Made by a program: the position numbers and the translations under genes | Part shown: positions 1-6,957 of the stretch, one piece after another | Numbering within the stretch: the first letter of the stretch is position 1 | Layout: each line of letters begins with the position of its first letter | Notes under the pieces: generated by a model | What the model saw: only the letters and a program-made list of their open reading frames with translations | Told to the model about the DNA's origin: nothing | The model's database searches: none | Source of the DNA: DASRAJ01 sp039920305 | Lineage (GTDB): Bacteria > Bacteroidota > Bacteroidia > Chitinophagales > UBA10324 | DNA length: 8,760 nt | Direction: 5' to 3' | Assembly (NCBI GenBank): GCA_039920305.1 | Contig: JBDSEA010000100.1 | Span: forward strand, 1 to 8,760

Positions 1-59
1 GAATAATGGATAATTTCCCTACTTTTACAAATTCTCATTTGATTAAACAAGAAATCAGT

Positions 60-1331
60 ATGGATAAACAACGTATTTATGTCTTGCTTGCAGTTCTGCT
101 TTTTCTGGCAAGCTGCAAAGGCGGATATGACGGACAGTTGTTAGGTGCCCTTGATCGTCCCGGTTGGTCAATCACTGTCCCCTACGGTATGGTTTACGTA
201 AAAAGCGGGACCCTGCACATCGGACAAAGCGATCAGGACATTAATAATTCGTTTGTTCAACGCACCAAATCCATCTCTGTACAGGGGTTTTTTATTGATG
301 AAACTGAAATTTCCAATAATGAATACCGTCAGTTTGTGGAATGGACACGCGATTCCATTGCACATACCATACTGGGCGGTGACTGGATGAGTGAAAAAGT
401 TGAATCAGGCGAGCCCCTGGTGAACTGGGATGAGCCCATTGACTGGTATGATCCGGAAGTACAGCAGCAATTAGAAACGATGTATTACCCGGAAGACCAG
501 CGGATACTGGGCAGAAAGGAAATTGATCCGCGGCAGCTGAATTATGTTTATTACTGGACTGACTTTAAGGAAGCGGCCCGTGATGTCAACCGCCTGAATC
601 CCGATTTTGACCGTACCACTGTTATCAAGGAGGAAGTTGTAAATGTTTATCCTGATACTTTATGCTGGGTTCATGATTTCCTTTATTCTTATAATGAGCC
701 TTTCTGCAGAAACTATTTTTGGCATCCGTCATTCGATAACTACCCGGTGGTAGGACTCACCTGGACACAGGCAATGGCTTTTAGTAAATGGAGAACACGT
801 TTATATAATGACTGGAGGGTGTATAATGGTATTGCAAGCGAGGATGAATTCCGACTTCCTACAGAAGCAGAATGGGAATACGCCGCACGGGGCGGAAGAG
901 AGATCGCACCTTACCCATGGGGTGGTCCTTATATGAGAAATAAGAAGGGATGTATTCTTGCCAACTTTAAACCTGGCCGCGGTGATTATCCTGATGACGG
1001 AGGTATGTACACAGTAAAAGGTGACGCATACTTTCCCAATGATTACGGCCTTTATTGTATGGCCGGCAATGTATCGGAATGGACTTCTTCGGCATATTAT
1101 GAAAATAGCTACGGATTCGAACACGATTTAAATCCGGATATAAGGTATGATGCGCAGGCAAATGATCCTATCACGATGAAGCGAAAAGTAATCCGGGGCG
1201 GATCATGGAAAGATGTAGCATACTTCTGCCAGACCGGAACGAGGCAGTTCGAATATCAGGATTCTGCCCGCAGTTATGTTGGCTTCCGTGATGTAATCAC
1301 ATTCCTTGGAAGATCTATTGATGATCGTTAA
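60..1331 (+). CDS. gldK: GldK (PorK-type), T9SS/gliding outer-membrane lipoprotein with FGE-sulfatase domain
   Basis: GldK/PorK is a lipoprotein that, with GldN/PorN, forms the large periplasmic ring under the outer membrane in the type IX secretion system. The ATG at 60 is chosen because it directly precedes a lipoprotein signal peptide: a hydrophobic run at residues 6-16 and lipobox LASC with Cys19 as the lipidated residue. An in-frame ATG at 6 would add 18 polar residues in front and spoil the signal. The mature protein has the formylglycine-generating-enzyme (FGE/SUMF1) fold: FFIDETEISNNEYRQF at 77-92, RLPTEAEWEYAARGG at 265-279, DYGLYCMAGNVSEW at 328-341, IRGGSW at 378-383 and SYVGFRDV at 405-412. 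The paired catalytic cysteines of true FGE enzymes after RGGS are not present (only Cys390), so the role is structural. The 423 residues are slightly shorter than the Flavobacterium johnsoniae protein as I remember it. It is the first gene of the gldKLMN cluster and lies 57 bases before gldL. There is no clear Shine-Dalgarno, as usual in this phylum. Confidence 0.95.
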   Translation: MDKQRIYVLLAVLLFLASCKGGYDGQLLGALDRPGWSITVPYGMVYVKSGTLHIGQSDQDINNSFVQRTKSISVQGFFIDETEISNNEYRQFVEWTRDSIAHTILGGDWMSEKVESGEPLVNWDEPIDWYDPEVQQQLETMYYPEDQRILGRKEIDPRQLNYVYYWTDFKEAARDVNRLNPDFDRTTVIKEEVVNVYPDTLCWVHDFLYSYNEPFCRNYFWHPSFDNYPVVGLTWTQAMAFSKWRTRLYNDWRVYNGIASEDEFRLPTEAEWEYAARGGREIAPYPWGGPYMRNKKGCILANFKPGRGDYPDDGGMYTVKGDAYFPNDYGLYCMAGNVSEWTSSAYYENSYGFEHDLNPDIRYDAQANDPITMKRKVIRGGSWKDVAYFCQTGTRQFEYQDSARSYVGFRDVITFLGRSIDDR

Positions 1332-1388
1332 TGACATCTTATTTCAAATTATAATCCTTAATAACCAAAAACAACGTTCTATCTCACA

Positions 1389-2207
1389 ATGAAAAAAATC
1401 GTTCATTTTTTTGAATCCGAAAGAGGGAAACAGATCAAAAACCTGATTATTGGAGTAGGTGCATCTATCGTATTGCTTGGTGCGCTTTTTAAATTGCAGC
1501 ATTGGCAGTTTGCGAGTGAAATGCTTGTAGTAGGTATGTGTACTGAAGCATTCATTTTTGCATTGCTGGGAATTCTTCCCCCTCAAAAAGATTATTACTG
1601 GGAAAAGCTATACCCCGAGCTTGATCAATTCCCTGATGCAGAAGAATTGAAGATGATTAAAGAAACGCATTCACATGGTTCTATCACACATCAGCTGGAC
1701 CAATCATTACAAGAGCATGTTGAACCTGAATTAATAAAAAGACTTGGAGATAATCTCAAGCGTCTTGGGGATAGCATCGCACAGCTGCGTGATCTTTCGG
1801 ATGCACAAAATGCTACCAATGATTATTCTGATAAAGCCCGCCAGGCGGCAGCATCCCTTGGTGAAATGAAGGTTGCCTATACCAATGCAACTGAGGCTGC
1901 CAAGCTGCTTGCCAATGCTACTGACGATACCAAGAATTACCATGAGCAGGTTCAGCTTGTATCAAAAAATCTGGCCCAGCTTAATGCAATATATGAATTG
2001 GAATTGCAGGATACGAACAGCCATTTGAAAACCATGAATAAATTTTATGGCTCCCTCACTCAGGCAATGGATAACCTGACGGAATCAATTGACGATACAA
2101 AGAAGTACCGTGTTGAAATTGCAGATCTTGCAAAAAACCTGTCATCATTAAACAATGTTTACGGGAATATGCTTTCTGCAATGACTATGACCGGGCGCAC
2201 ATCCTAA
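1389..2207 (+). CDS. gldL: GldL (PorL-type), inner-membrane proton-channel subunit of the T9SS/gliding motor
   Basis: GldL forms the inner-membrane stator that, with GldM, converts proton motive force into the motion that drives T9SS export and gliding. The sequence shows two transmembrane helices near the N-terminus (about residues 18-36 and 44-63) joined by a short turn, then a long cytoplasmic tail. Residues matching the functional ones in F. johnsoniae GldL are present: GALFKLQHW at 31-39 gives Lys35 and His38 (Lys27/His30 there), and TEAFIF at 52-57 places the channel glutamate at Glu53 (Glu49 there). The tail (about 110-265) is predicted coiled coil, rich in Ala, Leu, Asn and Asp, and contains three related segments with a Tyr-18-Tyr spacing: Tyr146/164, Tyr184/202 and Tyr240/258. 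It lies 57 bases after gldK and 48 before gldM. The 272 residues are longer than F. johnsoniae GldL as I remember it, because of the tail. The equivalences rest on recalled sequences, not an alignment. Confidence 0.95.
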   Translation: MKKIVHFFESERGKQIKNLIIGVGASIVLLGALFKLQHWQFASEMLVVGMCTEAFIFALLGILPPQKDYYWEKLYPELDQFPDAEELKMIKETHSHGSITHQLDQSLQEHVEPELIKRLGDNLKRLGDSIAQLRDLSDAQNATNDYSDKARQAAASLGEMKVAYTNATEAAKLLANATDDTKNYHEQVQLVSKNLAQLNAIYELELQDTNSHLKTMNKFYGSLTQAMDNLTESIDDTKKYRVEIADLAKNLSSLNNVYGNMLSAMTMTGRTS

Positions 2208-2255
2208 TAATTACGATTGTTGAATCTTAATCAAAAAAAAATAATTAAATAAAGC

Positions 2256-3932
2256 ATGTCAATTCCCAAACAGCCACGGCAGATCATGATCAACCTCATG
2301 TATCTTGTTTTAACTGCCTTGCTGGCTTTGAATGTATCTGCAGAAATTCTGCACGCTTTCCATGTTGTAAACAGCGGGCTCGACGTGTCATCAGCGGCAG
2401 TTCAGCAAAAGAATAATCAGACTTTCTCAGCCTTTGAAGAACAATTGAAAAATGACCAGACGCGTACAAAGCCGTTTTATGATAAAGCCCAGTTAGTCAA
2501 AAAGTATTCTGATCAGGTTTATGACAGTATCGAAGGCCTTAAGCGAACCATGATTGAAACATCCGGTGGGATGAAGGATAATGTTACCGAGGCAAAAATG
2601 GATTTAAAGAGCGCCCCTCTTTCAGAACTGATGAAGAAGGGAGAACTGGAGGATGATCGTAACCTTGAAGTTTCAACCAATCTCATGATCAATAAAAAAG
2701 AAGGAGATAAACTGAAAACTTCTATTAACAAGCTGAGGAGCGATCTTTTAGCCCTTGTGGATGATCCCAATGAGAAAAAAATGCTCGAGGCACAAATTCC
2801 TCTGAGGGCCGATGATCCTGTAGAAAAAGTGGATGGGGTAAAAAAGACATGGTCGGAGATGAATTTTGAAATGGTGCCCACCATTGCAGCTATTACGCTG
2901 CTCAATAAATTTCAGAATGATATTCGTAATTCAGAAGATCTTATTGCTGAATATTTGCTCAGGCAGATCAATGCAAAAACAGTGGTGGTTGACCGCATAC
3001 AGGCAAAAGTAATTGCAGCCACCAATTATGTAATGGCAGGTCAGCAGTACAAAGCGGACATTTTTGTTGCTGCCTATAGCTCCACAGTAAATCCCAAGAT
3101 TTATGTTGGCTCTTTAAATCCAGCCATCGCAAAAAAAGATGCGGATGGCAATTTCCTGGAACTTACCGAGAATCCTATTGGTGGTGGAGGAAGAGAGGTC
3201 GGGGTATCAAATGGAATGGGACATTATGAAGTGGCTGCAAGTGGTGAAGGATTGCAGCATTATGCCGGCGCCGTAGAAGTGCAGGGTCCTGATGGCAAGC
3301 CACGGTATTATCCATTCGAAGCGGAATATCAAACAGCAAAAGGTGCTGCCGTAATCGCATCTGATAATCTTAACATCATTTATGCTGGAATTCCCAATCC
3401 CTTTTCAGTCTCAGTTCCTGGATTTCCTGCTGAAAAAGTAAACGCGTCAGTTTCTGATGGTTCATTTACCAAAAAGGGCGCAGGTAAATACGAGGCAAAC
3501 ATGCCTTCTTCTCTTGTAGGGAAAAAAGTAAATATCAATGTGGCAGTTTCCATGGATCAGGGTACCCGTAATATTGGTATCCAGGAATATGTGATAAAAA
3601 GAATTCCTGATCCGATAGCACAAATCAATGGCATTACCGAGGGAGATATTCCCGTTACCACCCTGAAAGTATCGCCGGGAATTGGCGCGGTTCTGAAAGA
3701 TTTTTATTTCCAGGGGGTTAAATTTGATGTAACCTCGTTTGAATGTATTTACATTCCGAGAAGGCAGGATCCCAAGATTGAGCAGAACAGCGGTGCCCGG
3801 TGGGGTGGAAATGTTGCAGGGTTTATCCAGAATGCAAAGCCGGGTGATCAGATAATTTTCAGAAAAATTAAAGCAAAGGGACCCGACGGAACGGTTCGCC
3901 CTATTAATTCAATTCCGCTTCAGATCAAGTAA
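2256..3932 (+). CDS. gldM: GldM (PorM-type), periplasm-spanning rotor/shaft subunit of the T9SS/gliding motor
   Basis: GldM is anchored in the inner membrane by one helix that sits inside the GldL pentamer. As a dimer it reaches across the periplasm to the GldK/GldN ring and transmits motor energy. The N-terminus carries the family hallmark PRQIMINLMYLVLTALLALN at residues 7-26, which is also the single transmembrane helix. Arg8 corresponds to F. johnsoniae Arg9, which pairs with the GldL channel glutamate; Glu30 lies at the periplasmic end. Residues about 35-240 are helical and charged (domain D1). A beta-rich D2 begins around AGQQYKADIFVAAY (261-274), D3 near NIIYAGIPNPFSVSVPG (373-389), and D4 near RIPDPIAQING (449-459) to the C-terminus. 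At 558 residues it is longer than F. johnsoniae GldM (about 513), partly through a Gly-rich stretch at 290-325. The start follows an A/T-rich leader without Shine-Dalgarno; gldN begins 22 bases after the stop. Confidence 0.96.
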   Translation: MSIPKQPRQIMINLMYLVLTALLALNVSAEILHAFHVVNSGLDVSSAAVQQKNNQTFSAFEEQLKNDQTRTKPFYDKAQLVKKYSDQVYDSIEGLKRTMIETSGGMKDNVTEAKMDLKSAPLSELMKKGELEDDRNLEVSTNLMINKKEGDKLKTSINKLRSDLLALVDDPNEKKMLEAQIPLRADDPVEKVDGVKKTWSEMNFEMVPTIAAITLLNKFQNDIRNSEDLIAEYLLRQINAKTVVVDRIQAKVIAATNYVMAGQQYKADIFVAAYSSTVNPKIYVGSLNPAIAKKDADGNFLELTENPIGGGGREVGVSNGMGHYEVAASGEGLQHYAGAVEVQGPDGKPRYYPFEAEYQTAKGAAVIASDNLNIIYAGIPNPFSVSVPGFPAEKVNASVSDGSFTKKGAGKYEANMPSSLVGKKVNINVAVSMDQGTRNIGIQEYVIKRIPDPIAQINGITEGDIPVTTLKVSPGIGAVLKDFYFQGVKFDVTSFECIYIPRRQDPKIEQNSGARWGGNVAGFIQNAKPGDQIIFRKIKAKGPDGTVRPINSIPLQIK

Positions 3933-3954
3933 CTTTTTCTAAAGCAAATTCAAT

Positions 3955-4782
3955 ATGAAGATCAAATTATTTAAATCCCTTGCTGTCCTGATGGTTTTTT
4001 TAACAGGATATGTCAGCGCTCAAACTACTGAAACAGAGCCGCGTGATCTCTTTTATGACGAACAGAGAGTAAGGGAAAACATTGCCCTACCTTACGATTA
4101 CGTGAGTGAGAGTGATGTGTACTGGCACAGGCGTGTATGGCGTGTAATTGATGTGAAGGAAAAAATGAATTTGCCTTTCCGCTATGAGGGGCTGGACTGG
4201 AAAAATCTTAGTCCGTTCATTACCACCCTTCGCGACGCTGCACTTTCAAATGAAGTAACCATGTATGATGATGAAAACTTTAAGCGGCCCCTGCTTGCTG
4301 CGGATGTACAAAAGCGGGGTGCAGGATTCGATACGATCATGATGCTGGATTTAGATGGTAATCCGACCCGTGACACCGTGATAGAGCATCCTTTCAATCC
4401 TAATAATGTGTTGCACTGGCGTGTGAAGGAAGACTGGTTCTTCAACAAAAAAACTTCACAGATGCAGGTTCGCATTATGGGTATTGCGCCCTTGTATTTC
4501 GATGAGGAGGCAAAGATTGAATACCCGCTTTTCTGGGTTTATTACCCGGGGGTACGAAATCTGCTTGCGAGGGCAGAGGTTTTTAACCCAAAGAACGATG
4601 CGCAGCGATGGAGCTTTGAGGATATTCTTGAGATGAGAATGTTCAGCAGTACCATCATAAAAGAATCGAATGTCTTTGACCGGCGGATACAGGAATATGC
4701 CACCGGCATAGATGCCCTTCGCGAAAGCGACCGTGTGAAGGATGACATCTTTACATATGAGCACGACCTCTGGTCATTCTGA
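3955..4782 (+). CDS. gldN: GldN (PorN-type), periplasmic T9SS/gliding ring protein
   Basis: GldN/PorN is a secreted periplasmic protein that binds the lipoprotein GldK/PorK to build the T9SS ring and contacts the tip of GldM. The start at 3955 gives a clean Sec signal peptide: positive residues at 2-7, a hydrophobic core at about 9-17, and likely cleavage after VSA (residue 22) before QTTETEP. The mature part shows family features: DLFYDEQRVRENIALPYDYV (31-50), the block WHRRVWRVIDVKEKMNLPFRY (57-77, where many homologues have RVIDLREKMN), and a C-terminal half rich in aromatic and acidic residues. No enzymatic motif is visible. The 275 residues are a little shorter than the F. johnsoniae protein as I remember it. 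It is the last gene of the operon, 22 bases after gldM, and a terminator hairpin follows 26 bases after the stop. Identification rests on these motifs and on its fixed position behind gldM. Confidence 0.94.
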   Translation: MKIKLFKSLAVLMVFLTGYVSAQTTETEPRDLFYDEQRVRENIALPYDYVSESDVYWHRRVWRVIDVKEKMNLPFRYEGLDWKNLSPFITTLRDAALSNEVTMYDDENFKRPLLAADVQKRGAGFDTIMMLDLDGNPTRDTVIEHPFNPNNVLHWRVKEDWFFNKKTSQMQVRIMGIAPLYFDEEAKIEYPLFWVYYPGVRNLLARAEVFNPKNDAQRWSFEDILEMRMFSSTIIKESNVFDRRIQEYATGIDALRESDRVKDDIFTYEHDLWSF

Positions 4783-4806
4783 ATAATTCAGTGTAAGAAT
4801 TTTTGT

Positions 4807-4840
4807 GAAAGCCTCGTGATAGCGGGGCTTTTTTATTTTC
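4807..4840 (+). terminator. Rho-independent terminator of the gldKLMN operon
   Basis: An 8-bp stem (AAGCCTCG at 4809-4816 with CGGGGCTT at 4823-4830, one G-T wobble) closes a 6-base loop and runs into TTTTTT (4829-4834), then ATTTT. It lies 26 bases after the gldN stop in the convergent gap with uvrC. Read on the other strand, the hairpin is followed by only three T residues, so it looks designed for the gld operon and not for uvrC. Confidence 0.85.
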
Positions 4841-4851
4841 GAAAAATTGCA

Positions 4852-6738
4852 TCAATGCGGCTGATCAGAAATTTCAATATTGGTTCCTTGTACAGACTGC
4901 AGAGTTACATGATCAACGGAATCCAAGCTCACAATTGAATCTTCTTTTCCGGCAGCTGCAAAATACTCCATGAGCAGCCGGGTTTTCGATTTTCCGATCA
5001 AAACTGATATTTCTTCCCGGGTCGCATTCCTGATTTTTTCTACTGATCGAAAGTGGCTGAGCAGCTTCTCTGCTGTTTTCGATGAAATGCCCTTAACATC
5101 TATCAGCTCAGTATGCAGTGTAGCCTTGTTTCTCTTTCTGCGGTGAAAAGATATGGCAAAGCGATGCGCTTCATCACGGATGTGCTGGATGAGGCGGAGT
5201 GAAGCCGATTTTTTATCAATGTACAGCGGCAGTGAATCATGGGGAAAATAAATCTCTTCAAGCTTTTTCGCGATACCGGCAATGGCAACCTTACCCGTCA
5301 ATCCTAATTTCTCAAGACTATTCATGGCAGCGCTCAATTGCCCCTTGCCGCCGTCAATAATTATAAGCTGTGGAAGCGGTAATTCCTCCCCCAGCAGCCT
5401 TCTGTACCGCCTGTAAACAATTTCCTCCATAGAAGCAAAATCATCAGGGCCCTCCACAGTTTTTATATTGAAGTGTCGGTAGTCTTTTTTCGATGGCTTG
5501 GAATCTTTGAACACCACCAGGGAAGCCACAGGGTAGTCACCCTGAAAGTTTGAGTTGTCAAAGCACTCGATGTGTACAGGTAACTCCACCAGGTGAAAAT
5601 CTTTTTGAAGCTGAAAGAGGATGCGTTCTTCTTTTGATGTTCTTTTACCTGAAGCGGCCTCTTTCGCCAGCAGATAATAATGCAGGTTCTTTTCTGAAAG
5701 CTCGAGCAGCTTTCTTTTGTCACCCCGCTGCGGAACGGTCACTGTAATATTTTCATCAGGATATTCTATAGGAAACGGAACAATGATCTCGGATGACCCG
5801 CTTTGCAGCTCAAGCCGCAATTCATTGATCACGAACAGGAGCAGCTCGCTTTTTTCTTCCTCGATCTTCTTTACAACCTCCACTGTTTTGGTTTGCACTG
5901 CTATCCCATTCATGATGCGCATGCAATTCACATAGGCATACTTTTCATCTTCCTTAAAAGAGAAAACATCAACATTGGTAATGGTTGGGTGTACCACCAG
6001 TGATTTACTCTGATAATCATCAAGATATTCAAGCTTCTTTTTCAGCCATGCTGCATCTTCAAATTTGTATGAGGCTGCAAGAGTATTCATTTCGTGTTTC
6101 ATCAGTTGCATTACCTCACCCACGCTGCCCTTGAGAATATGACGTATCTGTGCAATATTGTAATCATATTCCGCCTTGCTTTGTTTAGCCTCACACGGTC
6201 CCTTGCAATTTCCAAGGTGAAACTCGAGGCACACCTTGAATTTGTGCGCAGCAATATTTTTATCAGTCAGATTAAGGCTGCAGGTCCGGAGGGGGTACAT
6301 CTTCTTAATAAAGTCAAGAATCTCACGCACACGCTTCACTGAAGTATAGGGTCCAAAATATTCCGATCCGTCCTTCTCCGGTTTCCTCGTAAGGAAGATC
6401 CTCGGGAAGGGCTCACTCTTGATGCAGATCCATGGATAGGTTTTATCATCCTTCAGGTTGACGTTATATTTCGGCTGAAGTCTTTTGATCAGCTGGTTTT
6501 CCAGGAGTAAGGCATCCTGCTCTGACTGTACCACGGTAAATTCAATACGGTGGGCGTTGCGCACCATCACCTGGGTGCGGTACTGCTGGTTGTTCTTTGA
6601 GAAATAGGAGGCACGCCGCTTCTTCAGGCTCTTTGCTTTACCGACATACAGCATCGCCTCGGTTTCATCAAGGAAGCGGTAAACGCCTGCTTCATCGGGG
6701 AGTGAGGAAAATATCAGCTTGAAATCATCCTGGGTCAC
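4852..6738 (-). CDS. uvrC: UvrC, excinuclease ABC subunit C
   Basis: UvrC makes both incisions around a DNA lesion after UvrA and UvrB have located it (nucleotide excision repair, cytoplasm). All domains are present in order in 628 residues, the normal length. The GIY-YIG nuclease for the 3' cut has GVY (Tyr20), LYVGKA (Tyr31, Lys34), Arg41/42, Tyr45, Glu80 and Asn92. Cys153, Cys170, Cys178 and Cys182 match the four iron-sulfur-cluster cysteines of E. coli UvrC. The UvrB-binding UVR helix pair lies at about 205-243. The RNase H-like nuclease for the 5' cut has ECFDNSN (Asp394), Asp433, IDGGKGQ (Asp462) and RDEAH (His525). Tandem helix-hairpin-helix motifs lie at 545-595 (DVKGISSKTAEKLL). The start is GTG: an in-frame TAG lies only 9 bases upstream, and the next Met (residue 29) would delete the GIY motif. 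It converges on gldN with a 69-base gap. Nothing links it functionally to the secretion genes. Confidence 0.98.
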   Translation of the reverse strand: MTQDDFKLIFSSLPDEAGVYRFLDETEAMLYVGKAKSLKKRRASYFSKNNQQYRTQVMVRNAHRIEFTVVQSEQDALLLENQLIKRLQPKYNVNLKDDKTYPWICIKSEPFPRIFLTRKPEKDGSEYFGPYTSVKRVREILDFIKKMYPLRTCSLNLTDKNIAAHKFKVCLEFHLGNCKGPCEAKQSKAEYDYNIAQIRHILKGSVGEVMQLMKHEMNTLAASYKFEDAAWLKKKLEYLDDYQSKSLVVHPTITNVDVFSFKEDEKYAYVNCMRIMNGIAVQTKTVEVVKKIEEEKSELLLFVINELRLELQSGSSEIIVPFPIEYPDENITVTVPQRGDKRKLLELSEKNLHYYLLAKEAASGKRTSKEERILFQLQKDFHLVELPVHIECFDNSNFQGDYPVASLVVFKDSKPSKKDYRHFNIKTVEGPDDFASMEEIVYRRYRRLLGEELPLPQLIIIDGGKGQLSAAMNSLEKLGLTGKVAIAGIAKKLEEIYFPHDSLPLYIDKKSASLRLIQHIRDEAHRFAISFHRRKRNKATLHTELIDVKGISSKTAEKLLSHFRSVEKIRNATREEISVLIGKSKTRLLMEYFAAAGKEDSIVSLDSVDHVTLQSVQGTNIEISDQPH

Positions 6739-6742
6739 GAAG

Positions 6743-6750
6743 CAAAACTA
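6743..6750 (-). promoter_or_regulatory. Candidate Bacteroidota -7 promoter element for uvrC (possibly leaderless mRNA)
   Basis: On the minus strand the bases read TAGTTTTG, an exact match to the Bacteroidota -7 consensus TAnnTTTG, ending four bases before the GTG start of uvrC. I see no TTG at the usual -33 distance. If the element is used, transcription would begin at or within a few bases of the start codon, giving a leaderless or nearly leaderless message. The motif is short and could occur by chance. Confidence 0.35.
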
Positions 6751-6787
6751 AAGGAATTTGAGAGTGAATTTGTGAGGTAGATTCTAT

Positions 6788-6823
6788 GGCTTTTTAGCCG
6801 TTGTTGGTCCCCCGACCAACAAC
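6788..6823. repeat. Tandem palindromes, including a perfect 10-bp stem with a 4-base loop
   Basis: Two adjacent inverted repeats lie in the divergent gap between uvrC and the secreted-protein gene. The first is GGCT-TTTT-AGCC (6788-6799). The second, directly abutting, is GTTGTTGGTC (6800-6809), CCCC, then GACCAACAAC (6814-6823): a perfect 10-bp stem. No T-run follows on either strand, so a simple terminator is unlikely. It could be a dispersed REP-like palindrome, a small-RNA or attenuator structure, or a protein-binding site. The inverted repeat is certain from the bases; its role is not. Confidence 0.8.
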
Positions 6824-6830
6824 TTAAGAT

Positions 6831-6895
6831 ACCATGCTGAAGAACGCGGCATAGTGGTCGTGATTCAAAAAGTTGGTGGTCACGGGATCCACCAC
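6831..6895. repeat. Two further imperfect inverted repeats in the uvrC/secreted-protein gap
   Basis: After the strong hairpin come two weaker ones. ATGC (6834-6837) pairs with GCAT (6849-6852), and the stem can extend by ACC (6831-6833) with GGT (6856-6858) across a 3-base bulge. TGGTGG (6874-6879) pairs with CCACCA (6889-6894) around a 9-base loop. The words GTGGTCGTGA (6854-6863) and GTGGTCACGG (6876-6885) resemble each other, and CGTGA (6859-6863) is also complementary to TCACG (6880-6884), so alternative pairings exist. Together with 6788-6823 this makes about 110 bases of structure-prone sequence without a coding frame. Confidence 0.45.
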
Positions 6896-6930
6896 GGAAA
6901 AGAATCAAAAAAAAAGGCGGAAATTTCTTT

Positions 6931-6938
6931 TAACTTTA
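6931..6938 (+). promoter_or_regulatory. Candidate -7 promoter element for the secreted glycoside-hydrolase-like gene
   Basis: TAACTTTA differs from the Bacteroidota -7 consensus TAnnTTTG only at the last base and sits 19 bases before the ATG at 6958, which would give a short A/T-rich leader. It lies downstream of an A-run (6907-6915). No TTG is visible at the expected upstream distance, so support is weak. Confidence 0.28.
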
Positions 6939-6957
6939 AATCTTAAATATCTCCATC

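Noticed and set aside
20..27. TACTTTTA as a -7 promoter element for gldK
   Set aside because: Seven of eight bases match TAnnTTTG, but no -33 partner is visible and there is too little upstream sequence. gldK may be transcribed from genes before the window.
6..59. Upstream in-frame ATG extending GldK by 18 residues
   Set aside because: It would bury the lipoprotein signal peptide that begins at 60 behind a polar extension; the ATG at 60 gives a normal signal with a LASC lipobox.
801..1124. Open frame antisense to gldK
   Set aside because: It overlaps the conserved FGE-domain coding sequence in a shadow frame and has no recognisable motif.
2519..2905. Long open frame antisense to gldM
   Set aside because: It lies wholly inside a clearly coding gldM, has low-complexity Ser-rich content, no recognisable domain and no sign of its own promoter.
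5717..6003. Open frames on the plus strand inside uvrC
   Set aside because: These are shadow frames of a fully intact UvrC; their translations show no domain.
6800..6823. Perfect hairpin as a Rho-independent terminator
   Set aside because: No T-run follows the stem on either strand, and it lies upstream of both flanking genes, where no transcript is expected to end.
6788..6895. CRISPR-like or insertion-sequence end
   Set aside because: The repeats are inverted and imperfect with no regular spacing or spacers, and no transposase frame or target duplication is visible.
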